Below, piece after piece: positions 52,836-62,701 of a stretch of DNA of 64,000 nucleotides. Each line of letters begins with the position of its first letter. Positions within the stretch are counted from its first letter, which is position 1. The stretch spans positions 62,001 to 126,000 of the forward strand of contig JBNKFV010000001.1 of assembly GCA_050289485.1 (NCBI GenBank), given 5' to 3'. The DNA comes from JBNKFV01 sp050289485. Its GTDB lineage: Bacteria > Pseudomonadota > Gammaproteobacteria > Pseudomonadales > Cellvibrionaceae. Position numbers and translations under genes: made by a program. Under the pieces are notes generated by a model. It was not told the DNA's origin and did no database searches. It saw only the letters and a list, made by a program, of their open reading frames with translations.

Positions 52836-54230
52836 ATGAGTCTTCAGCGTTTTTTTAACCGAAAAACCCTTGCCGGCGTTTGCGCGTTACTTGGCAGTTG
52901 GTCAATGCACAGCCAGGCTATTACCCTGAAAGAAGTTTATCTGCTCGCTCTTGAAAACGATCACGAAATGCGCGCAGCACAAGCCGCATACGAAGCGGGT
53001 AAAGAAAACAAAATTCAGGCTCGCTCTAACCTGCTGCCACAGATCACCGGTAGTGTGGTATACACAGATAGCAATTCTGATGTTAAGTCTGACACTACCA
53101 TCAGCACACCATTTGCCGCGTATAGCAGTAGCGACAGCACTACCACAACCTACTCTGTGTCGCTGACACAACCGTTGTTTGACTTGGGCCTGTGGTACCA
53201 ATTCAAGCAAGGACAAGCCCTGACAGACCAAGCTAAAGCGCAGTTCGGTGCTGATCAGCAGGCGTTAATTATTCGTGTAGCACAGGCATACTTTAACGTT
53301 TTGCGCGCTATCGAAAACCTGCAAACGTCTCTCGCTCAGGAAGATGCCTTTCGCCACCAATTAGAGCAAAGCCGTCAACGCTTTGAGGTGGGGCTTGCCG
53401 CCATTACTGATGTGCACGAAGTGCAAGCCGCCTACGACAGAGCCACGGCTGCAACCCTCGCAGCACGCGGCAATCTGGGCACTACCTTTGAAGCATTGGA
53501 AAACATTACCGGCGTTAGCCCAACCGAGATTGCACCCTTGGTGAAAGAGTTTCCGGTAACCGAACCTGTACCAGCCAATCGTGCAGACTGGGTAGACTTT
53601 GCACTTAAAAACAATTTTCAGTTAAAAACATTCAAGTATGCTGCCGAGGCTGCAAGCCAGACGGCCAAAAGTGCACGCAGCAAACACCTGCCGACTGTAA
53701 CCGCCAGTTTTACCAAAAGTGACAGCGACAGTGACGGCACCCGCGCCGAATCAGCCTTTGATACCAACACCGATAGCGACACGTTTATGGTGCGGTTAGA
53801 CGTACCGCTGTTTGCTGGTGGCGGCATCAGCAGTTCACGCCGCAAGGCTTATGCCCAGGCCAATCAGGCAGAAGAGAGTTATCAAAAAGCTCGCCGCGAC
53901 ACGATTCAGTCTGCCCGTTCGCTGCATTTGTCGGTAATGATTGATGTCGCCACTGTGAAAGCCAACTCACAGGCTGTTCGCTCTAATCAAAGCGCGCTGG
54001 AAGCAACCCAGGCAGGGTACGAAGTGGGCACCCGTGATTTGCTGGATGTTCTGCAATCACAACAATCGCTGTATCAGGCTCGTCGCGACTATGTAAACTC
54101 GATCTACGATTACATTTTGGATCAGCTGAGTTTGAAACAGTCGGCTGGCAACTTGACACCAACCGATGTAGAAGACCTGAACCGCTGGCTTGATGCGCAA
54201 AAACAAGTGGAGCGCGATTCGCGTTATTAA
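52836..54230 (+). CDS. tolC: Outer-membrane efflux channel TolC
   Basis: 464 aa. Signal peptide (LAGVCALLGSWSMHSQA), then the two tandem TolC repeats forming barrel strands and the long periplasmic helical tunnel (ALENDHEMRAAQAAYEAGKEN, AQAYFNVLRAIENLQTSLAQED, and in the second half AAEAASQTAKSARSKHLPTV, TRDLLDVLQSQQSLYQARRDYVNSIYDYI). ATG 52836 has GGAAAG upstream; the frame begins 33 bases earlier. Trimer serving type I secretion and RND efflux. Beside nudF as in E. coli. Confidence 0.96.
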   Translation: MSLQRFFNRKTLAGVCALLGSWSMHSQAITLKEVYLLALENDHEMRAAQAAYEAGKENKIQARSNLLPQITGSVVYTDSNSDVKSDTTISTPFAAYSSSDSTTTTYSVSLTQPLFDLGLWYQFKQGQALTDQAKAQFGADQQALIIRVAQAYFNVLRAIENLQTSLAQEDAFRHQLEQSRQRFEVGLAAITDVHEVQAAYDRATAATLAARGNLGTTFEALENITGVSPTEIAPLVKEFPVTEPVPANRADWVDFALKNNFQLKTFKYAAEAASQTAKSARSKHLPTVTASFTKSDSDSDGTRAESAFDTNTDSDTFMVRLDVPLFAGGGISSSRRKAYAQANQAEESYQKARRDTIQSARSLHLSVMIDVATVKANSQAVRSNQSALEATQAGYEVGTRDLLDVLQSQQSLYQARRDYVNSIYDYILDQLSLKQSAGNLTPTDVEDLNRWLDAQKQVERDSRY

Positions 54231-54238
54231 TGGTCAAC

Positions 54239-54272
54239 CGATAAGGCAACTCAGCCATGTGTTGCCTTATCG
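54239..54272. terminator. Bidirectional hairpin between tolC and waaA
   Basis: Perfect 12-bp arms CGATAAGGCAAC/GTTGCCTTATCG with 10-nt loop between two convergent genes. Confidence 0.75.
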
Positions 54273-54285
54273 ACGTGACTACGCT

Positions 54286-55587
54286 TTACTGGATAATGCT
54301 ATCCACCAGGTAACTCACCGTTCGTTGCAAGGCGCCACGATTATCTTGCGCCACACTACCGGCCGCCTCACCCATACGCTGACGCAATGCAGAACTCTCC
54401 ATTAATGCCGCCATAAGTTCACCTAGTTGCTCTGACGATTCAGCCATCTGTAACCCATCAACTACCAATAACTGGTCAGCAATATCACGAAAATTACGCA
54501 AATAGGGGCCAGTTGTAATCGGCAATTGCCAAGCGGCCGGTTCAATTAAATTATGGCCGCCAATATCTACTAAGCTGCCACCTACGGTTGTGATATCACT
54601 GGCACCGTAACAGGCCAGTAATTCGCCCATTACATCGCCCAGCAAAATATTGGCAGGTAATAACTTTTCAGGATGAGTACTTTGGCGCTGGTATGACAGC
54701 CCATTGGCATCCAGTAACGCTGCCACCTGATCAAAACGCTGTGGGTGCCGAGGCACCATCACCAGAAGCCAGTTTTTGTACTGTGGCTGCAATGTTTTCC
54801 ACACATCAATAATCTGGGCTTCTTCACCTTCGTGAGTACTAGCAACCAGCCAAACGCCATCAAATTCGCTATGCCACCGCTGCCTAAACAACATTGCGCG
54901 CTCACGCACAGATGCATCGAGTTGCAAGTCGAATTTGATACTGCCCGTGACATGTAACTTATGGCTATCAACACCCAATTGTTGAAACCGCTCAGCATCG
55001 GCTGCATTTTGTATCAGCAAGCTATGCAGGTTTTTCAGCATCGGTTTCGTGAGCAAGGCAAACCGCTGATACGCCAACATGGATTTTTGCGATAACCGAC
55101 CATTGATCAGCACAACCGGTATTTTATGCTCGTGGCACAAGGCCAACGTATTGGGCCACAGCTCCGTTTCAATCAAAAAACAATAATCAGGCCGCACCTG
55201 ACGAATAAACTGCTTTACCGCGAACGAGGCATCGTAAGGGGCATAAAAATGTACGACAGAGTCGGCCAAATGCTTGTCAATTTGTTCCCGGCCAGTCGAT
55301 GTTGTGGTGGTAATAATAATACGCAACGGCGTTGCCGATTGTTGTTGCAAGGCTTTTACCAAATTAATGGCCAACAAACTTTCACCCATGGATGCCGCAT
55401 GAATCCACAGGCATTGACCTGCCGGCAACTGCTGTAGCTTTTGCAAGCGGCCGGCATCATAACAACCAAAGCGCTCACGATTACGCTGGGCGTCTTGTGC
55501 GGCCCCTTTGCGCCACATCAGCGGCAATAGCAACAACAGCAAGAACCGATAAGCAAGCATGGCAATTTTCTGCAACCACAGCCTCAT
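54286..55587 (-). CDS. waaA: Kdo transferase WaaA
   Basis: 433 aa. Adds Kdo from CMP-Kdo to lipid IVA at the inner membrane. N-terminal membrane anchor (AMLAYRFLLLLLLPLMW), family GT30 motifs WIHAASMGESLLA with the catalytic Glu, FLIETELWPNTL, and GGSLVDIGGHNLIEPAAW. Its start overlaps the stop of the GT9 gene by 4 bp, so the two are translationally coupled. Confidence 0.96.
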   Translation of the reverse strand: MRLWLQKIAMLAYRFLLLLLLPLMWRKGAAQDAQRNRERFGCYDAGRLQKLQQLPAGQCLWIHAASMGESLLAINLVKALQQQSATPLRIIITTTTSTGREQIDKHLADSVVHFYAPYDASFAVKQFIRQVRPDYCFLIETELWPNTLALCHEHKIPVVLINGRLSQKSMLAYQRFALLTKPMLKNLHSLLIQNAADAERFQQLGVDSHKLHVTGSIKFDLQLDASVRERAMLFRQRWHSEFDGVWLVASTHEGEEAQIIDVWKTLQPQYKNWLLVMVPRHPQRFDQVAALLDANGLSYQRQSTHPEKLLPANILLGDVMGELLACYGASDITTVGGSLVDIGGHNLIEPAAWQLPITTGPYLRNFRDIADQLLVVDGLQMAESSEQLGELMAALMESSALRQRMGEAAGSVAQDNRGALQRTVSYLVDSIIQ

Positions 55588-56687
55588 GAATTTACGCTCT
55601 CTTGCGGGTTGGCCGGTATTCCGAGGAACAACATCAGCTCGTCTACCTTGGCTATCACGGCACTCACCGATATCGCATCCATCACATCCGGCGTGCGCAC
55701 CCGACGCCCCCAGGCAACCTCGTCAACGGAACAACCAAACACCTGGCGCACCTGCTCAGGGTAAGCGTTCACCACCCACTGTTTGCTCAAGTAAGGGCCG
55801 GTGCGATCCGGGTTACTACCCGCATACAAACCCAACGCCGGGGTATGGGTTGCCGTTGCCATATGCATGGGGCCGGAGTCAGGGCCCATCACAAATTGGG
55901 CGCCCGCCACCAACGCTAAGAGGGTTTTGATTGATGTTTTTCCTACCGCATTAATACAGGCTTCTGGCACACACTGGGTGATTTGTTGCGCATAGTCGCG
56001 TTCCAACTGTGAACCACCACCGGTAATCACCGTGCGTACGCCATAGGTTTGATAAGCATGCCGGACCACATTTGCATACCCTTCAACCGACCAGTTACGG
56101 AAATTTCTCGTGCGTTGGCTGGAACAGGGGCTCAATAAAAAATAAGCCTGATTGCCACTGATGGCGACAGCCTCGTCAGCGGCTTGCGCTGGAATGGGGA
56201 TGTCCCACTGCAGGGAATCGTCATTCACGCCGAGCGCTCGCGCCATATCCATAAAGCCATCGAGTACATGAGTGCGAGGATTGGGCGCAATTTTTACATT
56301 GCTGAACAAGTACTGATGATCTTTCGCGCGAGCCTTATCGAAACCCACCCGCACACGGGCAGGTATCGCCAACGACACCAGGCTGGCCCGCAGCGCAGCT
56401 TGCATATGCAGCAACACATCGAAACAGCGCGTGCGTAATTGCCGGCGCAACTTTACAATACCGCGCACGCCAGTCGATTTGTCGTAAGGGATCAGCTCGA
56501 CCCCTTCAAGCCCTTGCAACAGAGTATACTCGAGCTTACCAACAACCCATGTGATGGACGCTTGTGGCCACTGTCGCTGTATGGCACGCACTGCTGGCAC
56601 AGCGTTACACACATCGCCCAGAGCTGATAACCGCAAGATACATATAGACGCTGGTGCTTGCGCCAGGGGTAATGAAATAGAAGACAC
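55584..56687 (-). CDS. Glycosyltransferase family 9, LPS heptosyltransferase
   Basis: 367 aa. GT-B enzyme adding heptose from ADP-heptose to the LPS inner core. Starts with ICILRLSALGDVCNAVPAVRAIQRQWP and has the donor-site motif FVMGPDSGPMHMATA. Could be heptosyltransferase I or II, or a third core transferase; not separable by eye. GTG start 56687 with GGATAG upstream. The start lies only 2 bp from that of the divergent kinase gene. Confidence 0.88.
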   Translation of the reverse strand: MSSISLPLAQAPASICILRLSALGDVCNAVPAVRAIQRQWPQASITWVVGKLEYTLLQGLEGVELIPYDKSTGVRGIVKLRRQLRTRCFDVLLHMQAALRASLVSLAIPARVRVGFDKARAKDHQYLFSNVKIAPNPRTHVLDGFMDMARALGVNDDSLQWDIPIPAQAADEAVAISGNQAYFLLSPCSSQRTRNFRNWSVEGYANVVRHAYQTYGVRTVITGGGSQLERDYAQQITQCVPEACINAVGKTSIKTLLALVAGAQFVMGPDSGPMHMATATHTPALGLYAGSNPDRTGPYLSKQWVVNAYPEQVRQVFGCSVDEVAWGRRVRTPDVMDAISVSAVIAKVDELMLFLGIPANPQESVNS

Positions 56688-56689
56688 GA

Positions 56690-57409
56690 ATGACTATCCA
56701 GATTAAACAAGCAGGCTGCACAACATTGCTAATGTGTGCTGAATTGGAGAGGCATATTACCCCATTCTGGTTCGATCTCAACGTCTGGCAAAGCCAGCAG
56801 CAGGTACTGGGCTCGGCACCGGGCCGGGGACAAAGCTACTTTCTGCGCTGGCAGGATGAGGATTCAGGGCAAACTCTCGATATGGTGTGGCGCCATTACA
56901 GACGCGGCGGGCTAGTGGCAAAACTCTCGCAAGACCGCTATTGGTACACAGGTCTCACCAAGACACGGCCGTATCAAGAATTCGTGCTCACATCACACCT
57001 TTATGAAAAAGGCCTGCCCGTACCCCGCCCGATCGCGGCAGCTGTTCACCGCCACGGGCTGCTTTACTCCGCCGACTTTATCAGTGAAACCATTGCTGGC
57101 GCGACGTCAATGGCCTCACAACTCAAAGATGGCAACCCAGTACCCTGGGGCGAAATAGGCGCAATGATCAAGCGCTTTCACCGCGAAGGCTTAAACCATG
57201 TAGATTTGAACATTCGCAATATTTTATTAGATGAATCGCAAACCCCCTACCTGATTGACTTTGACCGATGCAGGCTGGAAACCTCTGCAACAACGCACTG
57301 GCAACAGGCGAACCTGCAACGGCTTAAGCGGTCAATCAATAAGGAATTTGCCCATGCCGACAACAAACTATCATTTGAGCAGCTTTTACATCAGTACCAT
57401 AACAGCTGA
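56690..57409 (+). CDS. kdkA: 3-deoxy-D-manno-octulosonic acid kinase
   Basis: 239 aa. Phosphorylates the Kdo residue of the LPS inner core; common where a single Kdo is used. Eukaryotic-like kinase fold with the catalytic loop HVDLNIRNILLDE and the metal-binding DFD (LIDFDRCRLE). Upstream landmark VWRHYRRGGLVAKL. The ATG lies 2 bp from the start of the divergent GT9 gene, so each gene's promoter must lie in the other's coding region or be shared. Confidence 0.9.
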   Translation: MTIQIKQAGCTTLLMCAELERHITPFWFDLNVWQSQQQVLGSAPGRGQSYFLRWQDEDSGQTLDMVWRHYRRGGLVAKLSQDRYWYTGLTKTRPYQEFVLTSHLYEKGLPVPRPIAAAVHRHGLLYSADFISETIAGATSMASQLKDGNPVPWGEIGAMIKRFHREGLNHVDLNIRNILLDESQTPYLIDFDRCRLETSATTHWQQANLQRLKRSINKEFAHADNKLSFEQLLHQYHNS

Positions 57410-57441
57410 TCACAAGCATTAACCAAGGTTAGGACTACAAA

Positions 57442-58716
57442 TTGCCAGTATTACGCGCTTTACCCAAATACACCCTGCACCTGGGTATTTTTCTTTTACC
57501 CGCGCTGGCGCTTCAATTTCACAAAGGTATTAGTGTCGCCGCCGCGTTCATGTGGTTATCGGGGTTGGCGCTGGCCTGGCCCTGGCACAAGGGTTGGCAT
57601 TTCGACAAAGACGACCAGAAAACGCTGGCCGTTTATATGTTGTACCCTCTGGCAACGCTGATCAGTATGGCTGCCAGTGATACGTGGCGCATGACCGACT
57701 TTGACAAGTCGTCGCGTTTTATTCTGGTCTTGCCTGCACTCTTTGGCGTTTGCCAGGTTGGCATATCGCGAGGACTGATTTTTTTAGGGTTTAGCCTTGG
57801 CGCCATTGGCGCCGGGTTGCTTGCCATACATCAGGTATTTGCACTTTCGTACCCTCGTGCAGAGGGCTATACCAATGCCATTGTGTTTGGCGATCTGAGT
57901 GCGTTAATGGGGATTCTGACGCTCATTCCTCTCGTGCAATGGTTCATGCGTAAAACACCGGTTACGCAAAATTCACATCTACAAACCCTATTGCTCTGGC
58001 TGGCACTGCCAAGTTTTATTTTAGGCGTTCTGGGCGGCTACTTCTCTGGCACCCGTGCGGTGTTGTTTTGCGCCCCAGCCATACTGACTCTGCTGGGTTT
58101 TTATTACCTAAACAACCACCTCCAGAGAGTACTCTGTGTACTTGCCATTGGCCTTGCACTACTGGTGAGCTACGCTGCGATACCCGGCGTTCAAAAGCAA
58201 ATTGACAGTGGGGTACTATCCAGCCTGGATTACGCAGAAAGCGGGGAGGTAGGTGAGGCTAAAGCTCGCAGCATGGGGTTACGCCTGGAAATGTGGCGAA
58301 CCGCAATACTTTTAGGCATGGAAAGCCCATGGGCAGGAAAAGGACCAAACAGTTTTCGCGAAGAAAAGCAAAAGCTCGTTGACGAGGGCAAGGTCGACAG
58401 TATCGTCGCGCCCTTTGGCCATGCTCACAGTGATTTTCTGACACTGTGGGCCGAAACAGGGTTGCCAGGTGTGCTGAGCCTGCTGATTTTTTATCTTTAC
58501 ATCACGGTTTATTGCTGGCGCCGCCGAACAACAGAACCCGCCTTGGCCATTTGCGGCATATTGATTATCGCTGGTTTTGCCAGCTTCGGGCTATCGCAGG
58601 CTATGCTCACACACAATCTGAGCACAACATTCCTGATCGCCACAGTGTCGGTCATTCTTGGATATTACAAACACCGGCAACGACAGCAAAACGCCGCTCA
58701 AACTTCCAGCATCTGA
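57442..58716 (+). CDS. O-antigen ligase family protein
   Basis: 424 aa, about 10-12 transmembrane helices. Large periplasmic loop (about 265-320) with LRLEMWRTAILLGMESPWAGKGPNSF and FGHAHSDFLTLWAETGLPG, the Wzy_C/WaaL signature with the conserved Arg and His. Ligates O-antigen or another polymer to lipid A-core in the periplasm. TTG start with AGGA 7 nt upstream. It shares its last 19 bp with the convergent msbA. Confidence 0.88.
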   Translation: MPVLRALPKYTLHLGIFLLPALALQFHKGISVAAAFMWLSGLALAWPWHKGWHFDKDDQKTLAVYMLYPLATLISMAASDTWRMTDFDKSSRFILVLPALFGVCQVGISRGLIFLGFSLGAIGAGLLAIHQVFALSYPRAEGYTNAIVFGDLSALMGILTLIPLVQWFMRKTPVTQNSHLQTLLLWLALPSFILGVLGGYFSGTRAVLFCAPAILTLLGFYYLNNHLQRVLCVLAIGLALLVSYAAIPGVQKQIDSGVLSSLDYAESGEVGEAKARSMGLRLEMWRTAILLGMESPWAGKGPNSFREEKQKLVDEGKVDSIVAPFGHAHSDFLTLWAETGLPGVLSLLIFYLYITVYCWRRRTTEPALAICGILIIAGFASFGLSQAMLTHNLSTTFLIATVSVILGYYKHRQRQQNAAQTSSI

Positions 58717-60554
58717 GCCGCATGCAAGCGGGCATACTGCCCGCCTCGCGCCAGTAATTCATCGTGAGTTCCCATTTCGGCGATCTCACCATCATCCATG
58801 ACAACAATACAGTCTGCGCCCTCAATGGTAGACAACCGGTGCGCGATAATAATAGTAGTGCGCTGCTTGATCAGGTTTTGCAGTGCCGACTGAATCGCCC
58901 GTTCGGATTCGGTATCCAATGCCGAGGTCGCTTCATCCAGAATCAGCACAGGCGCATCTTTAAGAATGGCACGAGCAATGGCCAAGCGCTGGCGCTGGCC
59001 ACCGGACAAACGCGCGCCGTCTTCACCAATCAACGTATCAAAACCTTCCGGTAGTGCTTCGATAAATTCACGGGCAAAGGCTGCTTCGGCCGCACGAATA
59101 ATCTCTGAGCGACTGCGGCTGGCAAGATCACCGTAGGCAATGTTTTCGGCCACCGAACAGTTAAACAACGTGACCTGCTGACTCACCAGTGCCATATGCT
59201 GGCGCAGGGCAACGAGAGAAATGTTTTTGACCGGCTGACCATCAAGCAGCACGGCGCCGTCGTCGATATCGTAAAACCGCGCAATCACACTGGCCAGTGT
59301 CGATTTACCACTGCCGGAATGCCCTACCAACGCCACCGTGGTGCCCGCGGCAATTTTTAAGTTGACACCCTTGAGCACATCGCGATCACCACCCTCGTAA
59401 CGAAAGCGCACATCACGCAACTCAATTTCACCTTTCACCTGCAAGGCATCCAGGGTGCCATGATCAGCTTCGGCTGGCTCATCAAGAATGCTAAACACAC
59501 TTTCAGCTGCCGCAAGCCCCCGTTGCATGGCACCGTTCACTTCGGTCAGTGCACGAATGGGCCGCGCAAGCAGGCCAGCAGCCACCATATAGGCAACCGT
59601 TTCGCTGGGCGAGCTGCCGCCCATCACCAACACAGCGCCCATCAAGATAGCCAGTGCCACTGACAACAAAAACTGTAACACCGGGGTTTGTAATGATTTC
59701 ACTAAACCAAACTTTTCACCCTCGCGGGTATTTTTCTCACTGGATTCGTCGAAACGCTCGGTTTCATAACGCTGCCCACCATAGCTGCGCACCAGGCGGT
59801 AGCCCTGCACTGATTCACTGGTGATATGCGCCAGGTTACCCATGGAGGTTTGCATCCGCCCACTGAGTTTACGAAAGCGTCGGCTGGCTACCACCACAAT
59901 CGACGCCATGATAGGCGCGATCAACAAAAAGACCAGGGTAAGCTTCCAGTTTTGATAAAGCAGGTAAGTCAACAGCGCAATAACGGTAAAGCCTTCACGA
60001 AAAATGACACGAATGGCATCAGTGGCGGCCGTGGTCACCTGATTAACGTTGTAAGTGATTAACGCAATCAGTTCAGCGGAATTGCGGCGGTCGTAGTAAG
60101 CGCTGGGCAATACCAGAAGATGGCGAAAAACTTCTTTACGTAAGTCGTTCACTACACGCATAGAAGCATTAATCATGGTGGAGTTAGCAACAAAGAAACT
60201 GGTGCCGCGCACTGCTGCCAACCCTACCACCAACAGCGGCACATAGTAAAAAGGTTTACTGGCGGTGTCGGCAACCAGCTCTGCCACACCGGCCTGCGTG
60301 GTAATTGACTGCACCGCTGCTGCTGTCACATCTGATTGAGTGGCACCTTCGAGCGCGTCAAGAAATTGCTTAAGAACCTCGGCCAACAATGCCTGGGTTG
60401 CACCGTACACGGCAAACGCCAGCATACTCACGATCAAGAGTGTGAGGTGGCGACGCGAGTAGCTAAAGAGACGTTTATAAATTTTCCAGCCGGATGCATT
60501 TTGCTCGGCGGGGTGCTCTGCAACGGGCAGATTAGACGACGATGGTTCAGACAT
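58698..60554 (-). CDS. msbA: Lipid A/core flippase MsbA
   Basis: 618 aa ABC exporter half. Six-helix membrane domain (residues 30-335) and NBD with Walker A GHSGSGKSTL, signature LSGGQRQRLAIARAIL, Walker B LILDEATSALDTE, H-loop IIAHRLSTIE. It flips core-lipid A across the inner membrane. ATG 60554 (MSEPSSSNLPV) is preferred over a start 63 bases upstream. Context among waa genes supports MsbA over a drug exporter. Confidence 0.92.
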   Translation of the reverse strand: MSEPSSSNLPVAEHPAEQNASGWKIYKRLFSYSRRHLTLLIVSMLAFAVYGATQALLAEVLKQFLDALEGATQSDVTAAAVQSITTQAGVAELVADTASKPFYYVPLLVVGLAAVRGTSFFVANSTMINASMRVVNDLRKEVFRHLLVLPSAYYDRRNSAELIALITYNVNQVTTAATDAIRVIFREGFTVIALLTYLLYQNWKLTLVFLLIAPIMASIVVVASRRFRKLSGRMQTSMGNLAHITSESVQGYRLVRSYGGQRYETERFDESSEKNTREGEKFGLVKSLQTPVLQFLLSVALAILMGAVLVMGGSSPSETVAYMVAAGLLARPIRALTEVNGAMQRGLAAAESVFSILDEPAEADHGTLDALQVKGEIELRDVRFRYEGGDRDVLKGVNLKIAAGTTVALVGHSGSGKSTLASVIARFYDIDDGAVLLDGQPVKNISLVALRQHMALVSQQVTLFNCSVAENIAYGDLASRSRSEIIRAAEAAFAREFIEALPEGFDTLIGEDGARLSGGQRQRLAIARAILKDAPVLILDEATSALDTESERAIQSALQNLIKQRTTIIIAHRLSTIEGADCIVVMDDGEIAEMGTHDELLARGGQYARLHAAQMLEV

Positions 60555-60633
60555 AAAAGCGGTGTTTCCATTTATTCTGGCTGGCGGCACCTTAGCGTGG
60601 CAGCAGCTTTTCAACAATACGTATCAGACGCTA

Positions 60634-61638
60634 CTACGCGGGAGCAGTTTCGATCAGCAGACCCCACAAGATTTCAAGCACCGCATTGGGTTCAAGGTGC
60701 TCAAGCGTGTTTTCACTGGAATACACACTGCGGTTACGCACACCATACACTTGTGTCGGCAAATCGGTATCGGCACTGTAGAGCGTTACCATAGGCACAT
60801 TTAACAGGGCGGCCAAATGGCTCATACGCCCGTCAACAGTTACCACTGCCGACGACTGGGCAATGACCGCGGCGATGGCAGAAAGATTTAATTTGGGCAG
60901 CAATTCAACATTGTCGATAACACGACTGATCTCAAGGGCCCGGTCACGAGACTTAGGATCACGCCAAGGCAAGCGCACATGGTAACCCTGCTCCGCCAAA
61001 GCGCGCAGAACACTCTGGGCTTTATCAACCGGGTATTCGCGGTTGCGGTAACGGGATGAAAACAAACAGACAATTTCGCTGGCATCCGGTGCAGTAGAAG
61101 CCCGACAGATTTTTTCGCGATCGATACCGTATTTGCCCAGAGACGTGGGCACCGGGTAATTCATCACCTGTGCGAACATGCGGCGATGATTTTCAACCGG
61201 GTGGATGTTGGTATCGTAGATTTGTCGGTGCTTATAAAGCGCCGATGGGGTTAGATACCAACATTTTGATAACCAGTCTGACTCTGTTTGAGTGCCACTG
61301 CTATAACCCGCATTCAGGGTGTAAAACGCACGGCTTAATTTAGCACTCAGCCAGCCACCATGAATATCAAACACCCAATCGTAAGGGTGTCGGTTAATCT
61401 GCCGCCGCAGCTTTTTAATTTCAGGGGTTTTAATAGACGACCAAGGGCGACTGAGCGTAGAGGTGGGAAAACTGAAAACGCTATCAACATTCGGGTGCCA
61501 CGAGGGAATTTCGGCCCAGCGAGCTTCCACCACGACATCGATCACCAGATTCGTACGAGCACTGGCGGCGTCGGTAAATGCCGGCAGCATGTGAGTAATA
61601 CTTGCCATGGAACCGGTGTTGATAACCAGAATACGCAT
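60634..61638 (-). CDS. Glycosyltransferase family 9 protein, heptosyltransferase-like
   Basis: 334 aa. GT-B fold beginning MRILVINTGSMASITHMLPAF and carrying VVTVDGRMSHLAALLNVPMVTLYSA, the counterpart of the GT9 donor loop (V..DTGLSHLAAAL). The usual RLSxLGDV opening is altered to NTGSMASI, so substrate or activity may differ. It lies 79 bp upstream of msbA. Position beside ilvE/glnE matches waaF/waaC of pseudomonads. Confidence 0.82.
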   Translation of the reverse strand: MRILVINTGSMASITHMLPAFTDAASARTNLVIDVVVEARWAEIPSWHPNVDSVFSFPTSTLSRPWSSIKTPEIKKLRRQINRHPYDWVFDIHGGWLSAKLSRAFYTLNAGYSSGTQTESDWLSKCWYLTPSALYKHRQIYDTNIHPVENHRRMFAQVMNYPVPTSLGKYGIDREKICRASTAPDASEIVCLFSSRYRNREYPVDKAQSVLRALAEQGYHVRLPWRDPKSRDRALEISRVIDNVELLPKLNLSAIAAVIAQSSAVVTVDGRMSHLAALLNVPMVTLYSADTDLPTQVYGVRNRSVYSSENTLEHLEPNAVLEILWGLLIETAPA

Positions 61639-61676
61639 CGCAGTTTACCTCGCTAGCCCCTTCAGGGATCGGAGAC

Positions 61677-61702
61677 AAAAACAGGTGCATAGCACCTGTT
61701 TT
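61677..61702 (-). terminator. ilvE: Terminator of ilvE
   Basis: 11-bp perfect arms AAAACAGGTGC/GCACCTGTTTT with 3-nt loop, flanked by A and T runs; it separates ilvE from the downstream GT9 gene. Confidence 0.85.
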
Positions 61703-61729
61703 ATGGTCATTGCCGGTTGCACGCCGCGG

Positions 61730-62668
61730 TTATTCAGCAACGGGCGCCAGCCACTCGTCGTGCAGTTTGCCATCAATAGTACGACCTTTCACTGCATCAA
61801 AATACTGTGACTGTAACAAGGTCGTTACCGGGCCACGGCGACCTTCGCCAATCACACGGCCATCGAGCTCACAAATAGGCAACACCTCTGCTGCCGTACC
61901 GGTAAAGAATGCTTCATCAGCTACATACACTTCGTCGCGAGTGATACGTTTTTCACGCACGGTGTAACCATTCGCCTCAGCCAACTGTATAACCGTTTTG
62001 CGGGTAATACCGTCGAGACATGAGGTCAGCTCAGGGGTGTAAATCACACCATCGCGCACCAGGAAAAAGTTCTCACCGCTGCCTTCAGCGACATAGCCTT
62101 CGTTATCCAACAGCAATGCCTCCTGACAGCCACATTGCAGCGCTTCCTGTAGGGCCAACATGGAATTGATGTAGTGGCCGTTGGCCTTCGCCTTACACAT
62201 GGAAATATTCACGTGGTGACGGGTGTAGCTGGAGGTACGCACCTTAATGCCTTTTTCTTTGGCTTCAGGGCTCATGTAGCTGGGCCATTCCCAGGCCGCC
62301 ACGATCACGTGAGTCTGCAAGCCTTCAGCACGCAGCCCCATACCTTCCGAACCATAAAACGCCATCGGCCGCAGGTAGGCTTCTTTCAGGTTGTTTTCAC
62401 GCACCACCTGCTTGTGTGCCGCATTGAGTACATCCTTATCGTACGGCATTTTCATATTCATGATATGCGCCGAACGAAACAGGCGGTCGGTGTGCTCTTT
62501 GAGGCGGAAAATGGCGGTACCGTGGTTTTCGGTTGCATACGCGCGCACGCCTTCAAAGACGCCCATGCCATAGTGTAATGTGTGAGTCAGCACGTGTACT
62601 CGTGCGTCACGCCAGGGAACCAATTCACCATCAAACCAAATTACACCGTCACGGTCGGCAAACGACAT
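61730..62668 (-). CDS. ilvE: Branched-chain amino-acid aminotransferase
   Basis: 312 aa, class IV PLP transaminase for valine, leucine and isoleucine. Motifs THTLHYGMGVFEGVRAY, PLP lysine in ISMCKAKANGHYINSMLA, and EGSGENFFLVRDGVIYTPEL. Standard length. It follows glnE by 33 bp on the same strand, the Pseudomonas order. Confidence 0.97.
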   Translation of the reverse strand: MSFADRDGVIWFDGELVPWRDARVHVLTHTLHYGMGVFEGVRAYATENHGTAIFRLKEHTDRLFRSAHIMNMKMPYDKDVLNAAHKQVVRENNLKEAYLRPMAFYGSEGMGLRAEGLQTHVIVAAWEWPSYMSPEAKEKGIKVRTSSYTRHHVNISMCKAKANGHYINSMLALQEALQCGCQEALLLDNEGYVAEGSGENFFLVRDGVIYTPELTSCLDGITRKTVIQLAEANGYTVREKRITRDEVYVADEAFFTGTAAEVLPICELDGRVIGEGRRGPVTTLLQSQYFDAVKGRTIDGKLHDEWLAPVAE

Positions 62669-62701
62669 AACCTACTCCACAAAAATACGTTGCATCAAAA
62701 A

